This document shows, one piece after another, positions 16,666 through 24,404 of a DNA stretch of 64,000 nucleotides. A model generated the notes under the pieces. It did not search any database. It saw nothing but the letters and a program-made list of their open reading frames with translations, and was not told the origin of the DNA. Source of the DNA: Corynebacterium sp. MSK008 (GTDB lineage: Bacteria > Actinomycetota > Actinomycetes > Mycobacteriales > Mycobacteriaceae); NCBI RefSeq assembly GCF_030232585.1, contig NZ_JASPJX010000003.1, positions 1-64,000 of the forward strand. Direction: 5' to 3'. The first letter of the stretch is position 1. The number at the start of each line of letters is the position of its first letter. Both the position numbers and the translations under genes were made by a program.

Positions 16666-16712
16666 CAAAACCCAAAGCAGCCGGCACGCTGCTTGTTCGC
16701 TGTGCCGGCTGC
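16666..16712 (-). terminator. Terminator of the DEAD-box helicase gene
   Basis: GCAGCCGGCA (16677-16686) pairs perfectly with TGCCGGCTGC (16703-16712). On the minus strand TTTGGGTTTTGGG follows the stem, fitting an intrinsic terminator just after the helicase stop at 16727. Confidence 0.8.
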
Positions 16713-16726
16713 TTCAATATCGGGGG

Positions 16727-18799
16727 TTAATCCCAGCGGTCGCGCCTGTCATCGCGGCCACGGCCTCGTCCGCCGCGGTAACCGCCGCGATCCCCGCGGT
16801 CGTCGCGTCCACGCCCGCCGCGGTAGCCCCCGCGGCCTCCGCGTCCACGGCCGCCCCTGCCGTCACGGTCGCGCGGGGGTGCGCCGTGGTCGCGCTGGAT
16901 ATTGATCAGCTGGCCGGAGATGCGGGTGTCCACCAGGCGGTCCAGCACGGCTTGGTCCAGGTTCTTCGGCAGCTCCACCAGGGTGAAGTCGCCGCCGATG
17001 GTGATGCGGCCGAAGTCCTTGGAGTTCAGGCCGCCCTCGTTGGCCAGGGCACCGACGATCGCACCCGGGCGGACGTGCTGGCGCTTGCCCACGTCCAGGC
17101 GGTAGGTGTCGAAGTTGCCGCTGTCGTCGAAGCGGCGGCCGCGGCCCCGATCCCCGCGATCATCGCGGTCAAAGCGGTCGCGTCCGCGCCCGCGGCGGTC
17201 GTCGCGGTCGAAGCGGTCACGGTCGCGGCGGTCGCGCTTGTCGCGTGGCGGTTCCTTCATCAGGAACTCGTCGCCGGCCAGGGCCTGGGTTGCCAGGGCG
17301 GCGGCGATGTCGTCCATAGGCACGTTGTTCGCCGCGGAGTACTCGCGCACCATGGTTTTAAAGATCTGCAGGTCGGTGGCCTCGAGCGACTCGGTGATGG
17401 AGTCCATGAACTTGGCCTTGCGCGACTCGTTGACCTCGTCCACGGTGGGCAGGTCCATCTCCTCGATGGTCGCGTTGGTCACGCGCTCGATGGAGCGCAG
17501 CATGCGGCGCTCGCGCGGGGTGACAAACAGGATCGCCTCGCCGGAACGGCCCGCACGCCCGGTGCGGCCGATGCGGTGGACGTAGGACTCCGTGTCGTTC
17601 GGAATGTCGTAGTTGAGCACGTGCGAGATGCGCTCAACGTCCAGGCCGCGGGCGGCGACGTCGGTGGCCACGAGGATGTCCAGGCGGCCGTCGCGAAGCT
17701 GGTCCACGGTGCGCTCGCGCTGCTGCTGGGCGATGTCGCCGTTGATGGCGGCGGCGGAGAACCCGCGGGCGCGCAGCTTCTCGGCCAGCTCCTCGGTCTC
17801 ATTCTTGGTGCGCACGAACACGATCATCGCCTCGAACTCGGTCACCTCGAGGATGCGGGTGATCGCGTCGAGCTTGTTGCGGTGCGCGGTGAACAAGTAG
17901 CGCTGGGTGATGTTGGTGTTGGTGCGCGTCTCCGACTTGACGGTGACCTCTTCCGGATCGTTCAGGTAGTCGCGGGAGATGCGGCGGATCGCGTTCGGCA
18001 TCGTCGCCGAGAACAGCGCAACCTGCTTGGTGTCCGGGGTGTCTTCAAGGATGCGCTCGACGTCTTCCTGGAAGCCCATGTTGAGCATCTCGTCGGCCTC
18101 GTCCAGCACCAAGAAGCTCAGGTTGGAGATGTCCAGCGAACCCTTCTCCAGGTGGTCGATCACACGGCCCGGGGTGCCCACGATGACCTGGGCGCCGCGG
18201 CGCAGCCCGGACAGCTGGATGCCGTAGGCCTGGCCGCCGTAGATCGGCAGGATGTTCACACCACCGATGTGGTCGGCGAAGCTCTGGAAGGAGTCGGACA
18301 CCTGCAGCGCCAGCTCACGCGTCGGCGCGAGCACGAGCGCCTGCGGGTAGCGCTTCTCCGGGTCGATCTGGGACAGCACCGGCAGCGCGAACGCGGCGGT
18401 CTTGCCGGTGCCCGTCTGCGCGAGACCGACCACGTCGCGGCCCTGCATCAAAAGCGGGATGGTCTGCGCCTGAATCGGCGACGGCTGTTCGAAGCCGACG
18501 CGCTTGACCGCCTCGATGACCTGGTTCGGAAGCCCCAGGGCTTCGAAGCCGTTCTCGGGCTTCTCGGGCTCGGCGGCGGGTTCGGCCGAAGGCTCGTCGT
18601 TAAGCTTCAGCACATCATTGTCGTTTTCAATGGCCACGGTGTCCGTGACGCCGGTCTCCTCAGAAACCCCCGCATCCCTGGTGTCCTCTACTACGGCCTC
18701 AACGATTTCGGCCGCGACATCCTGCGGGTCTTTCTGGTTTTCCGACACATTCATATCCGGCTCATTCTCGCCGCCGGTGGCGTTTTCGGAAATGCTCAT
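16727..18799 (-). CDS. deaD: ATP-dependent DEAD-box RNA helicase with RGG tail
   Basis: This 690-aa protein has an acidic low-complexity N-terminus (about 1-90), then the helicase core with the Q motif, AQTGTGKT, DEAD, SAT and HRIGRTGR, a DbpA-type RNA-binding domain, and a C-terminus of Arg/Gly/Asp repeats (RDRFDRDDR, GYRGGRGR) typical of RNA binding. It should unwind structured RNA in ribosome assembly and cold adaptation. I chose ATG 18799, 9 nt after TACGCT (18809-18814). ATG 18755 and upstream ATGs are alternatives. The terminator is downstream at 16677-16712. Confidence 0.88.
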   Translation of the reverse strand: MSISENATGGENEPDMNVSENQKDPQDVAAEIVEAVVEDTRDAGVSEETGVTDTVAIENDNDVLKLNDEPSAEPAAEPEKPENGFEALGLPNQVIEAVKRVGFEQPSPIQAQTIPLLMQGRDVVGLAQTGTGKTAAFALPVLSQIDPEKRYPQALVLAPTRELALQVSDSFQSFADHIGGVNILPIYGGQAYGIQLSGLRRGAQVIVGTPGRVIDHLEKGSLDISNLSFLVLDEADEMLNMGFQEDVERILEDTPDTKQVALFSATMPNAIRRISRDYLNDPEEVTVKSETRTNTNITQRYLFTAHRNKLDAITRILEVTEFEAMIVFVRTKNETEELAEKLRARGFSAAAINGDIAQQQRERTVDQLRDGRLDILVATDVAARGLDVERISHVLNYDIPNDTESYVHRIGRTGRAGRSGEAILFVTPRERRMLRSIERVTNATIEEMDLPTVDEVNESRKAKFMDSITESLEATDLQIFKTMVREYSAANNVPMDDIAAALATQALAGDEFLMKEPPRDKRDRRDRDRFDRDDRRGRGRDRFDRDDRGDRGRGRRFDDSGNFDTYRLDVGKRQHVRPGAIVGALANEGGLNSKDFGRITIGGDFTLVELPKNLDQAVLDRLVDTRISGQLINIQRDHGAPPRDRDGRGGRGRGGRGGYRGGRGRDDRGDRGGYRGGRGRGRDDRRDRWD

Positions 18800-18904
18800 C
18801 GCTGGCCCAGCGTACGCCATTGTGCGCCCCGGTAAGTATTCCTGCGGTTTCCCTGCGGGCGAAGCCACACACCCTCCCGAAAAGTTCGTGGCGCAGATTA
18901 CATT

Positions 18905-18915
18905 GCCTATCGACG
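18905..18915 (+). repeat. GC(C/T)TATCGACG motif, intergenic copy 2
   Basis: An exact GCCTATCGACG, preceded by TT and followed by a C-rich run, between the divergent helicase and citrate transporter genes. Confidence 0.7.
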
Positions 18916-19046
18916 CCACCCCTGCCCCACACCTCGAAGGAGCCCCGAGGCCGGCGCGTCTCAGTAACCCGTGCCTCCCACACCAAGAAGCTCCACGACA
19001 TGACCTGAAACACAGTGCAGAAACGTCTGTGATTTAGGATTCCCCC

Positions 19047-20396
19047 ATGACTTCTCCCCTCGCGCTGACGTTGCTCGGCCTGGCCATCATCGCGGTCACC
19101 GTCGGGCTGTTGCTGAAAGGCAAGACCCACCCGATCGTCGCGATGACACTCATCCCAATCGTCGGTGCCGTACTCACTGGCGCTGGCGTTGCCGAGATCT
19201 CGGATTTCTACATGGATGGGTTAGACCGAGTGATGAACGTGGTGGTGATGTTCATCTTTGCCATCATCTACTTCGGCATTCTCTCCGACGTCGGGCTGTT
19301 TGAACCCGTGATCAAGGCACTGATTAAGGCCACGCGCGGCACACCGCTGCTGGTGACCCTGGGCACGGCCGCCATCGCCATCGTCGCCCACCTGGACGGC
19401 TCCGGCTCCACGACGTTTCTGCTCACCATCCCGGCATTGCTCCCGCTGTACGAGGCGATGCGCATGTCTCGCTACGTGCTGCTGACCATCGTGGCGCTGT
19501 CCGCGTCCGTGATGAACATGCTGCCTTGGGGCGGTCCTGTCGGCCGCGCCAGCTCTGTCATCGGCCCCTCGCCGAACGAGATCTGGGCCCACCTGCTGCC
19601 AGTCCAGGGTGTGGCTATCGTGCTCGTGTTCGTCGTCGCCGCCATTTTCGGCGTTGTGGAAGGCCGCCGCGCATCCGCCGCGGGCTCCGACGATCGCACC
19701 GTGGATGTCAACGCGGTCGCGGAGGACTTCTCCCGCAGGCAGCAGGAGGAACGCGCCAAGTTGGAGTTCACTCAGCGCGGCGGCTCATGGGTGACATGGG
19801 TAAATGCGCTGATCACCCTCGCACTCATCGGTGTTCTCGTGTCCGGCCTGGCGTCCCCGGCGCCGGCGTTTCTGGTCGGCACTGCGCTGCTGCTGGCCAT
19901 CAACTTTGCCAAGCTCGAGGACCAAAGCGACGCGCTGCGCCGCCACGCGCCGACCGCGTTGTCCATGGCAGGCGTCATCCTCGCCGCGGCGATGTTCCTG
20001 GGCATCCTCGACGGCACGGGCATGCTGGAGCAGATCGCTCTGTCGCTCATTGCCATCCTGCCGGAGGCTGTCGGCCCGTACATCCACATCATCATCGGCC
20101 TTTTGGGCGTGCCGCTGGACCTGGCGACCTCCACCGACGCCTACTACTTCTCCGTCCTGCCAATCGTGCAGCAGACCGCCGAGGCGTTCGGAGTTTCCGC
20201 CATGGGCGCCGCGTCCGCCATGATCGTGGGCAATGTCATCGGCACGTTTGTCAGCCCATTCTCCCCCGCCCTCTGGTTGGCGCTCGGCCTTGCCCGCGGC
20301 GAGATGGGCAAGTACATCCGCCTCGCCTTCCCGGTGTGCTGGGCGTTCTCCGTGCTATTGGTGCTCGGGTCCTGGACGTTCGGCGTGTTCGCGTAG
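19047..20396 (+). CDS. citH: CitMHS-family citrate:H+ symporter
   Basis: This 449-aa protein with about 12 membrane helices has CitMHS-type segments: the glycine-rich HLDGSGSTTFLLTIPALLPLY, LPWGGPVGRASSVI and LGVPLDLATSTDAYYFS near the C-terminus. It imports citrate complexed with Mg2+ or Ca2+; CitH of C. glutamicum is the likely orthologue. ATG 19047 lies 6 nt after TAGGAT (19035-19040), so the mRNA is probably leaderless. No two-component citrate sensor is next to it, unlike some corynebacterial citrate loci. Confidence 0.85.
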   Translation: MTSPLALTLLGLAIIAVTVGLLLKGKTHPIVAMTLIPIVGAVLTGAGVAEISDFYMDGLDRVMNVVVMFIFAIIYFGILSDVGLFEPVIKALIKATRGTPLLVTLGTAAIAIVAHLDGSGSTTFLLTIPALLPLYEAMRMSRYVLLTIVALSASVMNMLPWGGPVGRASSVIGPSPNEIWAHLLPVQGVAIVLVFVVAAIFGVVEGRRASAAGSDDRTVDVNAVAEDFSRRQQEERAKLEFTQRGGSWVTWVNALITLALIGVLVSGLASPAPAFLVGTALLLAINFAKLEDQSDALRRHAPTALSMAGVILAAAMFLGILDGTGMLEQIALSLIAILPEAVGPYIHIIIGLLGVPLDLATSTDAYYFSVLPIVQQTAEAFGVSAMGAASAMIVGNVIGTFVSPFSPALWLALGLARGEMGKYIRLAFPVCWAFSVLLVLGSWTFGVFA

Positions 20397-20429
20397 CCCC
20401 GTGCAGTAATCTTTTCTTTCGAGCATTTT

Positions 20430-20440
20430 GCTTATCGACG
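20430..20440 (+). repeat. GC(C/T)TATCGACG motif, intergenic copy 3
   Basis: An exact GCTTATCGACG preceded by TTTT, 34 bp after the citH stop and about 46 bp before the next start. Confidence 0.7.
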
Positions 20441-20486
20441 CACCCCGCGCCCCGTCTCTCACCCCTTCAGCTTTCAAGGAGCATCC

Positions 20487-20969
20487 ATGCGCACCAAGCT
20501 CATCGTTGTTGCAGTTGCAGCTAGCACCCTGGCCGGATCAATTGCCCCCGCCCAGGCCTACACCATCGAGCACATCGGCACCGATTGCCGCGTGAACTAC
20601 TCGATCACCGAGATGCAGAACAACCGCATGTACTTCCCCGTTTATTACACGCAGGAAGAGATTAAGAAGTTTAGGAAAGAAAGCCTCGACACTATCGCGG
20701 AATACGAGGCTGCACTGAAACAATTGAAAGCAACCGAAGAAAGCGAGCAGGGCTACGCCGATTTTGAGAATGAGGAAATCGCCAACGAAAAGCGACAACT
20801 CGAAATCTACGACAAGTGCGCGAAGGTTCCTGCTTCGAAGCCCGTTCAGAATGAGGATGGATCTTCTACCTCAGCGGCACTGGCGGGGGTGCTCGGCGGT
20901 TTCATCGGAGCCGTTGTCGCCATCGCCGCGATGATCGGCCTGAAAGACGTTGTCCCGTTTAAGTTCTAA
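20487..20969 (+). CDS. Exported hypothetical protein with C-terminal membrane helix
   Basis: This 160-aa protein starts at ATG 20487 with AAGGAG 6 nt upstream. The signal peptide (to about AQA, residue 24) is followed by a charged helical region (55-105) rich in Glu and Lys, likely a coiled coil, a short Ser/Thr linker, and one membrane helix (about 131-152). Two cysteines lie in the exported part. Similar small exported proteins occur in corynebacteria and have no assigned role. I do not recognise a specific family. Confidence 0.65.
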   Translation: MRTKLIVVAVAASTLAGSIAPAQAYTIEHIGTDCRVNYSITEMQNNRMYFPVYYTQEEIKKFRKESLDTIAEYEAALKQLKATEESEQGYADFENEEIANEKRQLEIYDKCAKVPASKPVQNEDGSSTSAALAGVLGGFIGAVVAIAAMIGLKDVVPFKF

Positions 20970-21008
20970 AGGCTCTTTCGCAACCTCTGACCCCCTGCTT
21001 CACGCATT

Positions 21009-21028
21009 GCGGCAAATATTTTCCACAA
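21009..21028. promoter_or_regulatory. Palindromic operator-like site, copy A
   Basis: The core GGCAAATATTTTCC (21011-21024) is a near-perfect palindrome with an AT-rich centre. The whole 20-bp site recurs at 34425-34444 with only two transitions, which preserve the symmetry (GYGG...CCRC). Here it sits about 30-50 bp upstream of the -10 of the leader peptide. The regulator is unknown. Confidence 0.6.
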
Positions 21029-21056
21029 TCCGCTGCGGAAGCACCACCCGCCGTGC

Positions 21057-21062
21057 TACATT
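21057..21062 (+). promoter_or_regulatory. -10 box of the leader-peptide transcript
   Basis: TACATT ends 7 nt before the leader ATG at 21070, the spacing of leaderless corynebacterial mRNAs. No good -35 is seen. Confidence 0.55.
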
Positions 21063-21069
21063 CGTCCGC

Positions 21070-21165
21070 ATGATCAACAGCACCGCATTTGAAACCGTGG
21101 CCGCGTCGGCCACGCGTTCTGCGATGCTGAATACCCAGCCGGCCCGCCTGCATCATCATCTGTAG
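21070..21165 (+). CDS. Histidine-rich leader peptide (attenuator)
   Basis: This 31-codon ORF ends in Arg-Leu-His-His-His-Leu-stop, three adjacent His codons (CAT CAT CAT) just before the stop. A Rho-independent terminator begins 21 nt later and an amino-acid permease follows. This is the classic layout of a ribosome-mediated attenuator: shortage of charged histidine tRNA would stall the ribosome at the His run. A GTGGCC...GGCCAC hairpin lies inside the leader (about 21105-21121) and GTCGGCCGAC follows at about 21172-21181, so alternative pairings are possible. Its start appears leaderless. Confidence 0.7.
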   Translation: MINSTAFETVAASATRSAMLNTQPARLHHHL

Positions 21166-21186
21166 CGCGGTGTCGGCCGACTCCAG

Positions 21187-21235
21187 CCCCCTGCGCTAAC
21201 AGCCTCTGCTGCTCAAAGCGCAGGGGTTTCTTGTT
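21187..21235 (+). terminator. Attenuator terminator before the permease gene
   Basis: CCCCTGCGCT (21187-21196) pairs perfectly with AGCGCAGGGG (21217-21226), followed by TTTCTTGTT. It lies between the His leader peptide and the permease and should stop transcription when the leader is fully translated. Confidence 0.75.
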
Positions 21236-21312
21236 GGCAAGGGCAACACTTCAAGGCTTATGTCGTTCGCGCCGCGCCCCCGGATCCGTCCGCGAGGCTT
21301 ACGGTTGCACTC

Positions 21313-21323
21313 GCCTATCGACG
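21313..21323 (+). repeat. GC(C/T)TATCGACG motif, intergenic copy 4
   Basis: An exact GCCTATCGACG between the attenuator and the permease start. Confidence 0.7.
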
Positions 21324-21417
21324 GCCAAACCGGGACGCCGCCGCCCAACTTCGGGCACACCACAACCCCATTCCCCGCGCCTCCGATTCGCGCATTGCTT
21401 CCCGAAAGAGCACAGTT

Positions 21418-22830
21418 ATGTCTGTTATGACTGCCCCATCTGAATCCGCCACCACGCCCAAACCGAAGCGCAAGGGCCTTTCCGCCCGCCACATCCACTT
21501 CATCGCGCTCGGTTCCGCCATCGGTACCGGCCTGTTCTACGGCTCCGCCGGTGCGATCCAGGCCGCCGGCCCGTCCGTGCTGCTGGTGTACCTGCTCGGC
21601 GGCGCGGTGGTGTACTTCATGCTCCGCGCGCTCGGCGAGATGAGCGTGCGCAACCCGGTCCGCGGTTCGTTCGCCGTGTACTGCCGCAAGTACCTCGGCG
21701 GCTGGGGCGGCTACATCACCGGCTGGATGTTCGCCTTCGAGATGATGATCGTGTGTCTGGCGGACCTGACGGCCATCGGCATTTACATGAAGTTGTGGTT
21801 CCCAGACACAGCCGCGTGGGTGTGGATTGCCGTCACGCTATTGATTATCGGCGCGGCCAACCTGGCCACCGTGCGTTGGTTTGGTGAGTTGGAGTTCGCA
21901 TTCACCATCGTCAAGGTCACGGCCGTGGTGGCCATGATTGTCGGCGGTGCGGCGATTCTTGTGTTCAATCTCGGGCAGGATCCGGAGGTGTCGTCGATAA
22001 GCAATCTGTGGAACGACGGCGGCTTCTTCCCCAACGGTGTCTCCGGCATGGTCGCCTCCTTCATCCTGGTGCTGTTCGCGTTCGGCGGCACCGAGATCAT
22101 CGGTGTGGCAGGTGCGGAGGCCGATGACCCGGAGCGCTCTATCCCGAAGGCCGTGAACACCGTCCCGGCGCGCATCCTGATCTTCTACGTGCTGGCGATC
22201 TCGATCATTCTGGTGCTCAACCCGTGGCGCACGATCACCGGCGAGGAGTCGCCGTTCGTGCAGATCTTCAACACGCTCGGTGTGAACTGGGCTGCCGGCC
22301 TGCTGAACTTCGTGGTCATCACCGCGGCGCTGTCCGCCATCAACGCCGACCTGTTCGGCACCGGCCGCGTGCTCACCGGCCTGGCCAAGGAGAACCTGGC
22401 GCCGCGCCGCATGGCAAAGACCTACCGCGACGTGCCCGTCATGACCATCGCGAGCCTGCTGGCCGTCCTGGTCGTCGGCGTGTTCCTCAACGCCCGTTAC
22501 CCCGACGTCTTTGAAACCATCGCAGCTCTGGCCACCTTCGCCACCGTGTTTGTGTGGCTGATGATCCTCTTGGCGCAGGTAGCCATGCGCAAGCAAATGA
22601 CCGTAGAAGAGCAGCGCGCCCTGAAGTTCGCCGTGCCCTTCTGGCCGTACGGGCAGTACTTCGCCATCGCGTTCATCCTCTGCACCTTCGGAATCATGGC
22701 CTGGTTGCCGGACTTCCGCCTGGCACTGGGTATCGGCGTGGCCTTCACGGTGATTATGACCGTGCTGTACTTCGCCACTGGCCGCCCGCAGGTGATTGAG
22801 CAGACGCAGGAGGAGTACGCAAAGGCATAA
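21418..22830 (+). CDS. Amino-acid permease, probably histidine or related
   Basis: This 470-aa protein of the AAT (amino acid transporter) branch of the APC superfamily has 12 helices. The signatures are SAIGTGLFYGSAGAIQAAGP in helix 1 and FGGTEIIGVAGAEADDPERSIPKA. Length and layout fit the AroP/ProY/HutT-type proton symporters. Sequence alone does not fix the substrate, but the upstream leader peptide with three histidines argues for histidine uptake, reached when histidine is short. GAAAGAG precedes ATG 21418; ATG 21427 is an alternative start. A palindromic site at 21009 may add a second layer of control. Confidence 0.82.
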   Translation: MSVMTAPSESATTPKPKRKGLSARHIHFIALGSAIGTGLFYGSAGAIQAAGPSVLLVYLLGGAVVYFMLRALGEMSVRNPVRGSFAVYCRKYLGGWGGYITGWMFAFEMMIVCLADLTAIGIYMKLWFPDTAAWVWIAVTLLIIGAANLATVRWFGELEFAFTIVKVTAVVAMIVGGAAILVFNLGQDPEVSSISNLWNDGGFFPNGVSGMVASFILVLFAFGGTEIIGVAGAEADDPERSIPKAVNTVPARILIFYVLAISIILVLNPWRTITGEESPFVQIFNTLGVNWAAGLLNFVVITAALSAINADLFGTGRVLTGLAKENLAPRRMAKTYRDVPVMTIASLLAVLVVGVFLNARYPDVFETIAALATFATVFVWLMILLAQVAMRKQMTVEEQRALKFAVPFWPYGQYFAIAFILCTFGIMAWLPDFRLALGIGVAFTVIMTVLYFATGRPQVIEQTQEEYAKA

Positions 22831-22863
22831 ACTGCCAGGTGTGAACTCTTCCCCAATTTTCCT

Positions 22864-22894
22864 AGCCGCCGCAGCCTTTTTCGCTGCGGCGGCT
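22864..22894. terminator. 12-bp perfect hairpin after the permease gene
   Basis: AGCCGCCGCAGC (22864-22875) pairs exactly with GCTGCGGCGGCT (22883-22894) around CTTTTTC. No U run follows the stem, but its stability and its place 34 bp after the stop suggest a terminator. Confidence 0.65.
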
Positions 22895-22914
22895 ACGTCT
22901 GACCGGAGGAACAT

Positions 22915-23220
22915 ATGATCAGCGGATCTTTGTTCAGGAACGTCAAAGCCGCGCCGGAAGACCCTATCGAAACGTGGCCATATGAAGTTTATGCGGCGGC
23001 ACTGCAATACGGCGACTATCCCGACTGGCGAGTCTTTGCTGCGGAAATCGAGCGGGACCCCTGGGGCCATGTGGCCGAACTTATGAACACGGTCATCCAC
23101 GAACTTCCCAGCCTGGACGGCTCGCAGATCTTCTTTCTCGTCATCAACAAAGCTCGCCGGGGTTCACGGACGCACAACGGATATCTCCCCGGCCGGGACC
23201 CGAATTATGAACCATGGTGA
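22915..23220 (+). CDS. Small hypothetical protein
   Basis: This 101-aa soluble protein is rich in Trp, Tyr and Pro, with no recognised domain. GGAGG 5 nt before ATG 22915 is a strong ribosome-binding site, so the gene is real. It stands alone between a hairpin and ldh. The last third is basic (RRGSRTHNGYLPGRD). It resembles the many small cytoplasmic proteins of unknown or immunity-like role, but nothing proves that. The function is unknown. Confidence 0.6.
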   Translation: MISGSLFRNVKAAPEDPIETWPYEVYAAALQYGDYPDWRVFAAEIERDPWGHVAELMNTVIHELPSLDGSQIFFLVINKARRGSRTHNGYLPGRDPNYEPW

Positions 23221-23289
23221 CGCCTCCGAGGCCGTTTTGCGCCCAACCCCACCGCACGCGACCGCCCGCCTTCTGACACACTTGGTCGC

Positions 23290-24249
23290 ATGACCGTGAC
23301 TCATGGCAACAAGATCGTCCTTATCGGCGCCGGTGCTGTCGGCACCGCCTACGCGTACGCAATTGTCAACCAGGGCCTGGCGGACCACCTGGCCATCATC
23401 GACCTCAACGAGAACCTCGTCTGGGCCCAAGTGGAGGACTTGAACCACGCCATCCCGTTCTCCGGCCACCACATGGACGTCACGGTGGGCACCTACGAGG
23501 ACTGCCGCGACGCCGCACTCGTGGTCAACTGCGCCGGCGTGGCGCAGCGCGACGGCGAAACGCGCATCGACCTGATCGCCCGCAACGCCGCCATCTTCGA
23601 GTCCATCAACAAGGAAGTCATGGCCAACGGCTTCAACGGCATCTACGTCGTGGCCACCAACCCTGTGGACGTTCTCACCTACATCACCTGGAAGCAGACC
23701 GGCCTGCCGTCGAACCAGGTCATCGGCTCCGGCACCGTTCTGGACACCGCGCGTTGGCGCCACAACCTGGGCGTGCACTTCGACATCGCTCCGTCCGCGG
23801 TGCACACCCACATCATCGGCGAGCACGGCGACACCGAGCTGCCTGTGTTCTCCTCCGGCTCCGTCGGCGGTGTGCCGCTGAGCGCGATGCTGGAGACCGA
23901 GGCGGAGACAAACCCGGACATTTACACCCAGATCGACAAGATGTTTATCCGCACCCGCGACGCCGCCTACGACATCATCAAGCGCAAGGGCAACACCGCC
24001 TTCGGCATCGGCAATGCACTCGCCCGCATCACGCGTGCGATCCTGCGCAACGAGGACGTGGTCCTGCCCGTCTCCGCCCTCCTGCAGGGCGAGTACGGGC
24101 TCGACGACCTCTACATCGGCACCCCCACCGTCCTCAATCGCAGCGGCGTGCGCAACGTCGTGGAACTGCGCCTGGACTCCGACGAGCTGGAGAAGTTCCG
24201 CCACTCCGCCACCACACTTCGCGACGTCATCGACCGCGCCGAGTTCTAG
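23290..24249 (+). CDS. ldh: L-lactate dehydrogenase
   Basis: This 319-aa NAD-dependent enzyme reduces pyruvate to L-lactate. It has the nucleotide-binding motif GAGAVG (13-18), NPVDV, GTVLDTARWR, and the active-site IGEHGDTE with catalytic His179. The length is normal for bacterial Ldh. CACACT lies 7 nt before ATG 23290, so a leaderless mRNA is likely. A GCTTATCGACG motif lies 8 bp after its stop, and the acquired defence island begins right after it. Confidence 0.93.
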   Translation: MTVTHGNKIVLIGAGAVGTAYAYAIVNQGLADHLAIIDLNENLVWAQVEDLNHAIPFSGHHMDVTVGTYEDCRDAALVVNCAGVAQRDGETRIDLIARNAAIFESINKEVMANGFNGIYVVATNPVDVLTYITWKQTGLPSNQVIGSGTVLDTARWRHNLGVHFDIAPSAVHTHIIGEHGDTELPVFSSGSVGGVPLSAMLETEAETNPDIYTQIDKMFIRTRDAAYDIIKRKGNTAFGIGNALARITRAILRNEDVVLPVSALLQGEYGLDDLYIGTPTVLNRSGVRNVVELRLDSDELEKFRHSATTLRDVIDRAEF

Positions 24250-24257
24250 GAGCCTTT

Positions 24258-24268
24258 GCTTATCGACG
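24258..24268 (+). repeat. GC(C/T)TATCGACG motif, intergenic copy 5
   Basis: An exact GCTTATCGACG preceded by TT, 8 bp after the ldh stop codon, at the left edge of the defence island. Confidence 0.7.
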
Positions 24269-24284
24269 GCAGCTCCGCCCGGGA

Positions 24285-24300
24285 GCGAACATCTGTTCGT
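24285..24300. promoter_or_regulatory. Candidate LexA (SOS) box upstream of the restriction operon
   Basis: GCGAACATCTGTTCGT matches 14 of 16 positions of TCGAACANNTGTTCGA, with only the outermost bases differing symmetrically. TAGTGT (24301-24306) follows at once and could be a -10 for transcription into the methyltransferase gene 100 bp away. Confidence 0.55.
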
Positions 24301-24306
24301 TAGTGT

Positions 24307-24349
24307 ACGGTTCAATATCTAAACCGTGTTTATCGTGTTCACAACACGA
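24307..24349. promoter_or_regulatory. Two further inverted repeats before the restriction operon
   Basis: ACGGTT (24307-24312) and AACCGT (24322-24327) form one symmetric pair. TCGTGTT (24333-24339) and AACACGA (24343-24349) form a perfect 7-bp pair with a 3-nt centre. They lie between the SOS-like box and the leaderless -10 TAGACT (24391-24396). They look like operator sites, possibly for the methyltransferase itself or an unlinked controller. Confidence 0.45.
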
Positions 24350-24404
24350 GAAAATCCGGATTGGGTTTTCTCTACCGATATTTCGACCCATAGACTGAGC
24401 TGCA

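Noticed and set aside
17100..17240. Tandem repeat in the helicase gene
   Set aside because: Codes for the Arg/Asp/Gly RNA-binding tail usual in this family.
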